Assembly (NCBI RefSeq): GCF_900290285.1 | Contig: NZ_LT985758.1 | Span: forward strand, 83,827-147,826 | Reading direction: 5' to 3' | DNA: 64,000 nucleotides | Origin: Candidatus Centipeda massiliensis | GTDB taxonomy: Bacteria > Bacillota > Negativicutes > Selenomonadales > Selenomonadaceae | In this document: one piece after another, positions 8,501 to 15,147 of the stretch | Position numbering within the stretch: position 1 is the first letter of the stretch | How the letters are laid out: each line of letters begins with the position of its first letter | The notes under the pieces: model-generated | Told to the model about the DNA's origin: nothing | Seen by the model: only the letters and a program-made list of their open reading frames with translations | Databases searched by the model: none | Translations under genes and position numbers: made by a program

Positions 8501-9799
8501 TATCACGAGGCTCCCGTCATCGAGCGCCCACGCTTCACCGAGGACTGCAGAAAGACGCATACGATTCTCGCACCACAGATGGCGCCGATTCACTTTGACC
8601 TCTTCCGCACCACGATGAAGAAGCACGGCTACAACGTCGTCATCCCGCCGATGCCGGACAAGGGCGCAATCGATCTTGGGCTGCGCTATGTGCACAACGA
8701 TATGTGCTATCCCGCGATTGTCGTTATCGGTCAGCTGCTTGCCGCACTGAAGGCGGGGCTCTGCGATGCCGATCACACGAGCATCGCCCTCTTTCAGACC
8801 TGCGGTGCGTGCCGTGCGACCAACTACCTCGGCGTGCTGCGCAAGGCGCTGCGCGATGCGGGCTTCCCGAACGTCGCCGTCTTTGCCGTGCGCGGACTGC
8901 CCGAGGAGACGGATAGCTTCGCCTTCAGCCGCGAGATGATGGTGGACGCCATCAAGGCGGCGATCTACGGCGACCTTCTCATGAACGTTCGCAATCGCAT
9001 GATGCCGTACGAGCTTGTCAAAGGTACGACACAGGCGGCGTTTGACAAGTGGATGGCACGTGCAAAGGACGAACTTGAGCACGGCAGTGTGTTCAAGTTC
9101 CGCCGCATGGTAAAGGACATCGTACGCGACTTTGATCATATCCCCATCGACGAGCATCTGTGGAAACCGAAGGTCGGCATCGTCGGTGAAATTCTCGTCA
9201 AGTATCACCCCGTTGCGAACAACGACATCGAGACGGTGTTGATGAACGAGGGGGCAGAGGTCGTCATGCCCGACTTTGTGGACTTCTTCCTCTATTCCGC
9301 TTACGACCCGATTGCGCAGCACAAGCTGCTCTCCGGCTCGTACAAGGATCGGCTCTTCGGTCGTATGTTCATCAAGGTCATTGAGTTCTTCCGCGCCCCC
9401 ATGCGCAAGGCGCTGAAGGAGAGCTGCCACTTCCGCCCGCCGCAGTCCATCGACCACACGGCAGAGCTTGCGGCGCGTCACGTCAGCCTCGGCAATATGG
9501 CGGGGGAGGGCTGGTTCCTCACGGGCGAGATGGTGAAGCTCATCGAGGAGGGCGTGCCGAACGTCGTCTGCCTTCAGCCGTTCGGCTGTCTGCCAAACCA
9601 CATCACGGGCAAGGGGGTTATGCACGACCTGCGCAAAGCATACCACGGCGCGAACATCACGGCGATTGACTGTGATGCGGGATCGAGCGAGGTCAACCAG
9701 CTCAACCGTCTGAAACTCATGCTCGCCGTCGCAAAGGAGCGGCAGCCGGCAAAGCCGGATTCTGTGATGCAGACAACCGAAATCGCAAAAAGAAGATAA
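5540..9799 (+). CDS. Giant 2-hydroxyacyl-CoA dehydratase activase-related protein (BadF/BadG/BcrA/BcrD + DUF2229 + HgdB-like)
   Basis: A 1419-residue fusion. Two ASKHA ATPase domains of the HgdC type are present (about 1-270 and 318-585), each with its DxGSTTxKLV phosphate loop. Both retain the two cysteines that would bridge a shared [4Fe-4S] cluster: GVCAGGTGSF and SRCGVF in the first, EACSAGCGSF and TRCTVF in the second. A Cys-rich knuckle (CGKCGNKC, ~604) precedes a DUF2229 region beginning around 664, and the C-terminal third resembles HgdB-type dehydratase subunits. By family it should do ATP-driven low-potential electron transfer; the substrate is unknown. It starts with TTG after AGGTGGTG. 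A terminator follows, so it appears monocistronic. Confidence 0.9.
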   Translation: MESPFRVGVDVGSTTIKLVVLGEEHEIIYKNYARHFSEIGKALQDNLAQLKGVVGEAKFSFALTGSAGMGIAQRIGLPFVQEVIACASAVRRLIPETTTAVELGGEDAKITYFGDAPEQRMNGVCAGGTGSFIDHMASLLSTDPIGLNALAEKGKRVYAIASRCGVFAKTDIQALMNDGAAKADIALSVFQAVVNQTIGNLAQGRPIDGTVAFLGGPLHFLPELKKRFIETLKLDADHVVDVDYGNYFVAVGAALSDDAGVTDMREMEACIARAEAAAAAETRTSDITLFKNAADYAAFKKRHDRDCVKRGSLADYRGPICIGIDAGSTTTKLVAIGRDKELLHTSYGSNHGSPLQSVINALREFYAVMPEGAYIAGSMTTGYGEAIVKAALHADGGEVETFAHLRAAQEFCPEVTFVLDIGGQDMKCFFVQDGSVGNITLNEACSAGCGSFIQNFAEGLHMTAAEFAGKAVDAKAPVDLGTRCTVFMNSKVKQAQKEGAEVADISAGIALSVVKNALFKVMQIKDVSTLGDHIVVQGGTFYNDAVLRALENILGKDVIRPDIAGLMGAYGAAILALETGTERSTLLGAEELGAFEMKTSSYRCGKCGNKCLITMQQFPNGERYFTGNRCERGIGGEKHEDDTPNIYKFKYRRVFKHYKSPAEPRRGRIGIPRTLNMYEDYPFWFTFFDKLGYGVVISGKSSPQLFYKGMATIPSDSLCYPAKLAHGHIVDLVEKGVDTIFYPCEPHNMEDKPGSSANNFNCPIVASYAENIRINMDILREKNIRFIQPFLPINDRTRMIERLVEEFGKIEGIGKKEITAAVDAGYAEIEQYRQDVRDYGQQILDRIAKTGEHAILLAGRPYHVDPEINHGIPEMIQSYKLPILSEDAVYHIPVHERRLQVVNQWSYHARLYHAAQFVAEHPNVTLIQLSSFGCGLDALTTSEVREILESHERIYTMIKLDEVSNLGAARIRLRSLIAALARRENPAYHEAPVIERPRFTEDCRKTHTILAPQMAPIHFDLFRTTMKKHGYNVVIPPMPDKGAIDLGLRYVHNDMCYPAIVVIGQLLAALKAGLCDADHTSIALFQTCGACRATNYLGVLRKALRDAGFPNVAVFAVRGLPEETDSFAFSREMMVDAIKAAIYGDLLMNVRNRMMPYELVKGTTQAAFDKWMARAKDELEHGSVFKFRRMVKDIVRDFDHIPIDEHLWKPKVGIVGEILVKYHPVANNDIETVLMNEGAEVVMPDFVDFFLYSAYDPIAQHKLLSGSYKDRLFGRMFIKVIEFFRAPMRKALKESCHFRPPQSIDHTAELAARHVSLGNMAGEGWFLTGEMVKLIEEGVPNVVCLQPFGCLPNHITGKGVMHDLRKAYHGANITAIDCDAGSSEVNQLNRLKLMLAVAKERQPAKPDSVMQTTEIAKRR

Positions 9800-9811
9800 T
9801 GCGTTTGGAAA

Positions 9812-9845
9812 AGAGCTATGTTTTCAAGCATGGCTCTTTTTTTAT
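9812..9845 (+). terminator. Rho-independent terminator
   Basis: Stem AGAGCTATG / CATGGCTCT (one G-U pair) with an 8-base loop, followed by a run of T residues. It ends the activase transcript. Confidence 0.8.
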
Positions 9846-9897
9846 TACAAAAACACGTTCCACGAACAAAAATTTCACAAAAATTTGTTCCAAACTA

Positions 9898-9926
9898 TTG
9901 ACCGAACATTTTTTCTGTGTTATTCT
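9898..9926 (+). promoter_or_regulatory. Promoter of the LysM (YneA-like) gene
   Basis: TTGACC (9898-9903) and TATTCT (9921-9926) with 17-base spacing. A CGAAC half-site lies in the spacer at 9903-9907 and a fuller LexA-like box follows the -10. Confidence 0.6.
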
Positions 9927-9931
9927 ATATC

Positions 9932-9946
9932 CGAACAGAGGTTTTG
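9932..9946 (+). promoter_or_regulatory. Candidate LexA operator
   Basis: CGAACAGAGGTTTTG fits the Firmicute LexA/DinR pattern CGAACN4GTTYG except near its right end. It begins 5 bases after the -10 box, overlapping the expected transcription start, a typical repressor position. The match is by eye and imperfect. Confidence 0.45.
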
Positions 9947-10019
9947 AGAATATACATACGGATATAAGAAGTTGTTTTCATAACCAAAGTGCGTTAAACA
10001 GCTTCAAGGAGGGATAACG

Positions 10020-10370
10020 ATGAAGAAGATTGGTCTTTTTCTCAGTGTATGTGCTCTTATATGGATGGGCATTTCCGCACTTCACCTGACAAATCCATAT
10101 CTGCGCTCAGCGGACTTCATCGAGGTGCAGGTGTCGCGCGGTGAGAATGTCTGGTCCATTGCACGCAGGTATGCGACGAGAGAAACGATGGCGGAGCAGC
10201 TTGAGGAGGCGATCATCGAGGTCAACGGGCTTGCGCCGGATGGCTCAGTTGCCGCTGGTCGTCGTCTGCGCGTTCCAGTCATTGAGCCTGCCGAGCAGCT
10301 GCAGGCGATGGCCGAGCACAAAGCCCTTGACACAGCCGCCCGTGCGCCTTATAATGGCGTTACCGATTAG
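10020..10370 (+). CDS. LysM-domain membrane-anchored protein, YneA-like
   Basis: A 116-residue protein with an N-terminal hydrophobic segment (residues ~5-20) lacking an obvious lipobox, then a LysM peptidoglycan-binding domain (~36-83; SRGENVWSIARRYA ... INGLAP-type core, ending GRRLRVPV). Size and layout match YneA, the SOS-induced division inhibitor of Bacillus. The upstream LexA-like box supports the same role, but LysM proteins are diverse and lexA is not in the window. The ribosome site AAGGAGGG is strong. It is followed by thrS after a gap containing a solo MITE end. Confidence 0.6.
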   Translation: MKKIGLFLSVCALIWMGISALHLTNPYLRSADFIEVQVSRGENVWSIARRYATRETMAEQLEEAIIEVNGLAPDGSVAAGRRLRVPVIEPAEQLQAMAEHKALDTAARAPYNGVTD

Positions 10371-10383
10371 GGTGGAAACATAT

Positions 10384-10398
10384 AGGAATCACTGATAA
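10384..10398 (+). repeat. Solo MITE end
   Basis: AGGAATCACTGATAA matches the terminal inverted repeat of the MITE family (474-637). No second end or body is seen nearby, so it may be a remnant or a site. It lies between the LysM gene and thrS. No T-box leader motif is present in this gap. Confidence 0.4.
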
Positions 10399-10475
10399 CG
10401 ATGCCTTGTTCCTAGGGGATGGATTTCCTATCCCACAGGGGCAGGGCTTTTGTATATTTGGAAGGGAGAGCATTT

Positions 10476-12395
10476 ATGATAAAGCTGACACTGCCGGATG
10501 GCTCCATTCGTGAGGTTGAGGCGGGGACGACGCTGCTGGACGTTGTCAAGGGGATGAGCAATTCGCTCGCAAAGAAAGCACTGGCGGCGAGCCTTGATGG
10601 GAAGACGGTCGATCTGACAACGCCCGTGACGCAGGATGCCGCGTTTCAGGTGCTGACCTTTGAGGATGCGGGTGGCCGCCATGCACTGCGCCACACGGCT
10701 GCACATATCATGGCTCAGGCAGTGAAGCGCCTCTATGCGGACTGCAACGTGCAGCTCGCCATTGGTCCCGCGATTGAGAACGGCTTCTACTATGACTTCG
10801 ACATGGATCGCCAGCTGACGGATGCCGATCTGCGCGACATCGAGAAGGAAATGAAGAAAATTGTCAAGGAGAATCTGAAACTTGAGCGCCGTGAGATCCC
10901 GCGCAACGAGGCAATCGAGTTCTTCCGTGCCAAGGGCGAGAACTACAAGGTCGAGCTGATCGAGGATCTGCCCGAGGACGAGGTCATCTCCACCTATACG
11001 CAGGGCGAGTTTACGGATCTCTGCGCCGGCCCCCACGTCATGAGTACGGGCAAGGTCAAGGCGTTCAAGCTGCAGAGTGTGGCAGGTGCGTACTGGCGCG
11101 GCAGCGAGAAGAACAAGATGCTGCAGCGTATCTACGGAACGGCATTTGAAAAGCAGGAGGAGCTCGATGACTACCTCCACATGCTTGAGGAGGCGGCAAA
11201 GCGCGACCATCGCAAGCTCGGCAGGGAGCTTGACCTCTTCAGCATCCATGAGGAGGGGCCGGGCTTCCCGTTCTTCCATCCGAACGGAATGCTCCTGCGC
11301 AATTCTCTGCTCGACTACTGGCGGGAGGTGCACCGCCGCTACGGCTATCAGGAGATCAGCACGCCTGTAATCCTCAGCCGAAAGCTGTGGGAGACCTCGG
11401 GGCATTGGTTCCATTACCGCGAGAATATGTATACGACCGAGATCGACGAAGAGGACTATGCGATCAAACCGATGAACTGTCCCGGCTGTATGCTCGTCTA
11501 TCGTTCCCATCTGCACAGTTACCGTGATCTGCCGCTGCGCCTTGCGGAACTTGGGCTTGTGCACCGGCATGAGCTCTCGGGAGCGCTGCACGGACTCTTC
11601 CGCGTCCGTAACTTCACGCAGGACGACGCGCATCTCTTTGTGACCCCAGACCAGATCGAGGGGGAGATTCAGCATACGATCGATCTCTTTGATGAGGTCT
11701 ACCGCACATTCGGACTCTCGTACAAGGCGGAGCTCTCCACGCGCCCCGAGGACTCGATGGGCTCGGATGAGATGTGGGAGCTTGCGACGGAGGGACTGCG
11801 CAAGGCGCTTGAAAACCGTGGCTTGGACTTCGTGGTCAACGAGGGCGACGGGGCTTTCTATGGACCGAAGATCGACTTCCATCTGCGCGATTCCATCGGA
11901 CGTACATGGCAGTGCGGCACGATCCAGCTCGATATGAGTCTGCCCGAGAAATTCGATCTGACCTACATTGGTGAGGATGGAGAGAAGCATCGCCCGGTCA
12001 TGCTGCACCGCGTCGTTTACGGCTCAATCGAGCGCTTTATCGGCATTCTGATTGAAAACTATGCGGGTGCATTCCCCGTATGGATGGCGCCTGTGCAGGT
12101 GCGCATCCTGCCGATCACCGAGCGTCATGCGGCATACGCAGAGGAGCTGCGAAAGAAGATGTTCGACCTAGGTATCCGCGTCGAGGTCGATGACCGCAAC
12201 GAAAAGACGGGCTACAAGATCCGCGAGAGTCAGGTCAAGAAGACGCCGTATACGCTTGTTGTCGGCGACCAGGAGCAGGAGAACCATACCGTTGCCCTGC
12301 GCAAGTACGGCGAGAAGGACAGCACAACGCTGACCGTGGATGATTTCATCGCGCTCGTGCAGGAAAAAATTGCGACACGCACACAGGAGTATTGA
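10476..12395 (+). CDS. thrS: Threonyl-tRNA synthetase
   Basis: Charges tRNA-Thr in the cytoplasm; 639 residues, normal length. It has an N-terminal TGS domain (about 1-60), a second additional/editing domain with the HxxxH-like segment RHTAAHIMAQ, a class II catalytic core (motif 2 region RVRNFTQDDAHLF; the zinc-site cysteine in MNCPGCM), and a C-terminal anticodon-binding domain (VQVRILPITERHAAYA). The start at 10476 follows GGAAGGGAGAG; a longer frame from 10419 has no ribosome site. It is followed closely by the infC leader, whose promoter overlaps its stop codon. Confidence 0.97.
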   Translation: MIKLTLPDGSIREVEAGTTLLDVVKGMSNSLAKKALAASLDGKTVDLTTPVTQDAAFQVLTFEDAGGRHALRHTAAHIMAQAVKRLYADCNVQLAIGPAIENGFYYDFDMDRQLTDADLRDIEKEMKKIVKENLKLERREIPRNEAIEFFRAKGENYKVELIEDLPEDEVISTYTQGEFTDLCAGPHVMSTGKVKAFKLQSVAGAYWRGSEKNKMLQRIYGTAFEKQEELDDYLHMLEEAAKRDHRKLGRELDLFSIHEEGPGFPFFHPNGMLLRNSLLDYWREVHRRYGYQEISTPVILSRKLWETSGHWFHYRENMYTTEIDEEDYAIKPMNCPGCMLVYRSHLHSYRDLPLRLAELGLVHRHELSGALHGLFRVRNFTQDDAHLFVTPDQIEGEIQHTIDLFDEVYRTFGLSYKAELSTRPEDSMGSDEMWELATEGLRKALENRGLDFVVNEGDGAFYGPKIDFHLRDSIGRTWQCGTIQLDMSLPEKFDLTYIGEDGEKHRPVMLHRVVYGSIERFIGILIENYAGAFPVWMAPVQVRILPITERHAAYAEELRKKMFDLGIRVEVDDRNEKTGYKIRESQVKKTPYTLVVGDQEQENHTVALRKYGEKDSTTLTVDDFIALVQEKIATRTQEY

Positions 12396-12421
12396 CAAGA
12401 CCTACGAATATGTGGTAGTAT
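12392..12421 (+). promoter_or_regulatory. Promoter of infC-rpmI-rplT
   Basis: TTGACA at 12392-12397 overlaps the thrS stop; TAGTAT at 12416-12421 with 18-base spacing and a TG two bases upstream (extended -10). Confidence 0.5.
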
Positions 12422-12533
12422 GGCATCTGTTACAAGCAGAAGCCACCGCTTCTCACCTGCGGGCGCACAGCGCGTCGGGTCGAATGAAAGATGACAGAAA
12501 TTTTTCAAGGGTGGCTTTGTGCCGCCCTTTTCT
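12422..12533 (+). ncRNA. L20-type leader with attenuator before infC
   Basis: The leader contains GAAGCCACCGCTTCTCACC, a segment characteristic of Firmicute infC leaders, and then a terminator: stem AAGGGTGGC / GCCGCCCTT (12507-12529) with a 5-base loop and a T-rich tail. In Firmicutes, ribosomal protein L20 binds this leader and promotes premature termination, so the operon is controlled by its own product. Assignment rests on motif and position, not on a covariance search. Confidence 0.7.
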
Positions 12534-12583
12534 ATTGCAGGATGGCGTATATGCGTGCATCCGAACCAGGAGGTGTTCTTGCC

Positions 12584-13162
12584 ATAAGCAGGGAATCTTT
12601 GCGAATCAATGAGGAAATCCACATCCGTGAGGTGCGTGTCACCAGCGCGGAGGGAGAACAGCTCGGCATCATGCTGACGCGCGACGCCCTTCGCATGGCG
12701 GAGGAGCAGCATCTCGACCTGGTCGAGGTTGCGCCGAAGGCAAAGCCGCCCGTCTGCCGCATCATGGACTTTGGAAAGTTCCGCTACGAGCAGCAGAAAC
12801 GCGAGAAAGAAGCGAAGAAGAAGCAAAAGACCATCAGCATCAAGGAGGTCAAGCTGCGTCCGAACATCGACGAGCATGACTTCAATGTCAAGCTGAAGAA
12901 TGCGCTTCGCTTTGTCGAAGAGGGCAACAAGGTCAAGGTGACGATCATGTTCCGCGGCAGAGAGCTCTCTCATCCGGAACTCGGACGTGCGGTTCTCGAC
13001 CGCGTTGCCGAGCGGATGACAGACCTCGTGACCATCGAGCGCGGTGCAAAACTGGAGGGGAAGAACATGACGATGATCCTTTCCCCGAAGGTACAGAAGC
13101 CGACTAAGACAGTCAAACCCGCGAAGGAAGATAAAGGAGGAAATGGCGATGCCGAAGATTAA
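12584..13162 (+). CDS. infC: Translation initiation factor IF-3
   Basis: Binds the 30S subunit and checks start-codon selection. The protein begins [12 protein letters not shown], matching the IF-3 N-terminus, then [17 protein letters not shown] and [14 protein letters not shown], both family hallmarks. An AGGAGG site (12568-12573) lies 10 bases before an ATA codon at 12584; in-frame ATG codons at 12542 and 12551 lie upstream of the ribosome site with only weak sites of their own. A rare AUU/AUA-type start is typical of infC and underlies IF-3 autoregulation, so ATA is preferred, with moderate certainty. The C-terminal ~20 residues are a Lys-rich extension. The stop overlaps the rpmI start. 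Confidence 0.9.
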   Translation: MSRESLRINEEIHIREVRVTSAEGEQLGIMLTRDALRMAEEQHLDLVEVAPKAKPPVCRIMDFGKFRYEQQKREKEAKKKQKTISIKEVKLRPNIDEHDFNVKLKNALRFVEEGNKVKVTIMFRGRELSHPELGRAVLDRVAERMTDLVTIERGAKLEGKNMTMILSPKVQKPTKTVKPAKEDKGGNGDAED

Positions 13163-13346
13163 AACACGCCGCGCTGCTGCAAAGCGTTTCAGCGTAACAG
13201 GAAGCGGAGAATTCCGCCGCAACAAGGCGTACAAGAGACATATTCTGGAGAAGAAGACGCCGAAGCGCAAGCGCAACCTGCGCAAGGCTGCCCTTGCCGA
13301 TACGTCGGACTACAAGCGCATCCGCAAGATGCTCCCCTACGCATAA
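13149..13346 (+). CDS. rpmI: 50S ribosomal protein L35
   Basis: A 65-residue basic ribosomal protein starting [14 protein letters not shown], the typical L35 N-terminus. The ATG at 13149 lies 8 bases from AGGAGG, whereas the ATG at 13143 is too close to it. It overlaps the last codons of infC, giving translational coupling in the infC-rpmI-rplT operon. Confidence 0.95.
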   Translation: MPKIKTRRAAAKRFSVTGSGEFRRNKAYKRHILEKKTPKRKRNLRKAALADTSDYKRIRKMLPYA

Positions 13347-13395
13347 CTGGGGCAACGAATAAACCCCATGAGGGTAGGAACTAGGAGGAAACGCA

Positions 13396-13749
13396 ATGCC
13401 AAGAGTAAAGAGCGGTGTCACAGCACATCGTCGTCATAAGAAGATCCTGAAGCTCGCGAAGGGTTATCGCGGCTCGCGCAGCAAGCAGTTCAAGAAGGCA
13501 AACGAGACCGTCATGAAGGCGCTCTACTATGCGCGCCGTGACCGTCGTGCGAAGAAGGGGACGTTCCGCCGTCTCTGGATCGCCCGCATCAATGCTGCTG
13601 CCCGCGCAAACGGCATCTCGTACAGCCGCCTCATTGCAGGTCTGACGAATGCCGGTGTCGAAGTCAACCGCAAGATGCTTGCTGATCTCGCCATTGCCGA
13701 TGCAGCTGCATTCACGCAGATCGTCAACGTGGCGAAGGAGAACCAGTAA
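13396..13749 (+). CDS. rplT: 50S ribosomal protein L20
   Basis: A 117-residue basic protein of standard length, starting [16 protein letters not shown]; conserved [13 protein letters not shown] and [16 protein letters not shown] segments. It assembles early on 23S rRNA and, in Firmicutes, represses its own operon through the leader upstream of infC. A good AGGAGG site precedes it. The terminator at 13759-13797 follows. Confidence 0.97.
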   Translation: MPRVKSGVTAHRRHKKILKLAKGYRGSRSKQFKKANETVMKALYYARRDRRAKKGTFRRLWIARINAAARANGISYSRLIAGLTNAGVEVNRKMLADLAIADAAAFTQIVNVAKENQ

Positions 13750-13758
13750 GAAGAGATT

Positions 13759-13797
13759 ACGTCTGATGAGTCGTTTGATTCATCAGACGTATTTTTT
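13759..13797 (+). terminator. Terminator of infC-rpmI-rplT
   Basis: Perfect 11-bp stem ACGTCTGATGA / TCATCAGACGT with a 10-base loop, followed by ATTTTTT. Confidence 0.85.
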
Positions 13798-13802
13798 ACG
13801 AT

Positions 13803-14633
13803 ATGAAGAACATACAAAGCATTACTAGCGCGGCGAATCCGCTGATTCGTCTGACCCATGCCATTGTGCACACGCATCGCCGCGCGGCAAAGGAAGGGCT
13901 GTTCACGGTTGAGGGACTGCGTCTCGCCGAGATGGCGGCAGAATCGGATTGGAAGATCCGCCATGCGCTCGTGACGGAGCGTGCAATGACCGGGGAGCGG
14001 ACATGCGCGCTCATGAACACGTTGCTCAAGCGCGACATTCCCACATTTCTTGTTGCGGAAAAACTGTTCTCGACACTCTCTGACACGGACAGTCCGCAGG
14101 GCATTTTGCTTGTCATGGAGCGCCCAAGGGGCGGCTCGCTGGATACGCTTTATCAAGAGCGCCGTGCGGATGAGATGCCTCTCTATATCGTACTTGACCG
14201 CGTGCAGGATCCCGGCAACGTCGGGACAATCCTGCGGACAGCGGATGCCGTCGGTGCGTCCGGCGTCATTCTCCTGCACGGCTCTGCAGATGTCTACAGT
14301 TCCAAGGTTGTGCGTGCGACGATGGGCGCCGTCTTTCATGTCCCGTTTGTCCTTGGAGTCACGCCAGAGGAGCTGATTCACTTTGCAGAGCGTACGTCGA
14401 TCGCACTCCTCGCAGCCGCATGTGATGCAGAGGCGCGCACTCACTTCGCGGCAGATCTGCGGCGCTCCGCGCTCATCGTACTTGGCAATGAGGCAAACGG
14501 CGTGTCGGAGGAAATCCTGCATGCGGCAGAACATGTCTACATCCCCATGCGTGGGTACGCGGAGTCGCTGAACGTCTCTGCGGCGGCAACCGCAATTCTG
14601 TATGAGGCATTTCGTCAGCGCCTCTGCGTATAA
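13803..14633 (+). CDS. TrmH/SpoU-family RNA 2'-O-methyltransferase
   Basis: A 276-residue SPOUT methyltransferase with an N-terminal substrate-binding domain (~1-105) and a C-terminal knotted domain. SpoU motifs are visible: LDRVQDPGNVGTILRTADA (motif 1), LVLGNEANG-like IVLGNEANGVS (motif 2), and IPMRGYAESLNVSAAATAILYE (motif 3). Such enzymes methylate rRNA or tRNA riboses using S-adenosylmethionine; the exact target cannot be read from sequence. Adjacency to rplT and the thrS region is common in this class. It begins just after a terminator, with no strong ribosome site. Confidence 0.9.
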   Translation: MKNIQSITSAANPLIRLTHAIVHTHRRAAKEGLFTVEGLRLAEMAAESDWKIRHALVTERAMTGERTCALMNTLLKRDIPTFLVAEKLFSTLSDTDSPQGILLVMERPRGGSLDTLYQERRADEMPLYIVLDRVQDPGNVGTILRTADAVGASGVILLHGSADVYSSKVVRATMGAVFHVPFVLGVTPEELIHFAERTSIALLAAACDAEARTHFAADLRRSALIVLGNEANGVSEEILHAAEHVYIPMRGYAESLNVSAAATAILYEAFRQRLCV

Positions 14634-14639
14634 ACAGCA

Positions 14640-14673
14640 AAAGGGCTTGATCTAAACCGCGACCAAGCCCTTT
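14640..14673. terminator. Bidirectional terminator between the methyltransferase and trxA
   Basis: Stem AAAGGGCTTG / CAAGCCCTTT with a 14-base loop, with A- and T-tracts at its ends; it serves the convergent genes on both sides. Confidence 0.7.
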
Positions 14674-14694
14674 GTGCTATGTAACTATGTAACT

Positions 14695-15009
14695 TTATTC
14701 CGACAGCAGTGATAGGATTCGCTCCTTTGAGATGAGTCCGATGGAGTCGTTGATCAGCTCACCGCCCTTGAAATAGAGGAGTGCAGGGATGCTCATAACA
14801 CCGTATTCCTCGGCGATGTCCTGTGCATCGTCCATGTTGATCTTGCAGATCTTAATGTCCGAGCGCTCCGCAGCGATTTCCTCAAGAATGGGCGTGAGCA
14901 TACGGCAGGGCGTGCACCACGTTGCCCAGAAGTCGACAATAACCAGTTGGTCACTCTGCAGCACCTCAAAATCAAATGTTTCTTTTGTTACTTCAATAAG
15001 CCCCATCAT
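14695..15009 (-). CDS. trxA: Thioredoxin
   Basis: A 104-residue cytoplasmic disulfide reductase with FWATWCTPCRM (W31-C32-T33-P34-C35) and the cis-Pro segment MSIPALLYF. The active site is CTPC rather than the usual CGPC, which can shift the redox potential. An upstream in-frame GTG at 15015 is possible; the ATG at 15009 is better spaced from AAGGGG. It has its own promoter on the minus strand, divergent from the c-di-GMP gene. Confidence 0.93.
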   Translation of the reverse strand: MMGLIEVTKETFDFEVLQSDQLVIVDFWATWCTPCRMLTPILEEIAAERSDIKICKINMDDAQDIAEEYGVMSIPALLYFKGGELINDSIGLISKERILSLLSE

Positions 15010-15045
15010 CTGCACCCCTTTGCATCATCTTGCACACTTTTATCT

Positions 15046-15074
15046 ATCATATACAATGTTCCTATCTTTTTCAA
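15046..15074 (-). promoter_or_regulatory. trxA promoter
   Basis: On the minus strand TTGAAA (15074-15069) and TATGAT (15051-15046) with 17-base spacing. Confidence 0.6.
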
Positions 15075-15076
15075 GT

Positions 15077-15092
15077 CCTATCAGTGATTCCT
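15077..15092 (-). repeat. Solo MITE end between divergent promoters
   Basis: Minus-strand AGGAATCACTGATAGG matches the MITE terminal repeat (474-489; solo copy at 10384). It sits between the trxA and c-di-GMP gene promoters. No body of the element is present. Confidence 0.4.
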
Positions 15093-15096
15093 TTGG

Positions 15097-15125
15097 TTGC
15101 GCGTAAACGAGAAAAGGTATATAAT
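15097..15125 (+). promoter_or_regulatory. Promoter of the GGDEF/EAL gene
   Basis: TTGCGC (15097-15102) and TATAAT (15120-15125) with 17-base spacing, about 22 bases before the start codon. Confidence 0.6.
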
Positions 15126-15147
15126 ATCGAAAAAAGGGGAAGTCATC

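Noticed and set aside
10371..10475. T-box leader before thrS
   Set aside because: The conserved AGGGTGGNACCGCG-type sequence and a matching terminator are absent; only a solo MITE end and weak hairpins are present. The pheS leader (19767-19968) was also checked and lacks a T-box.
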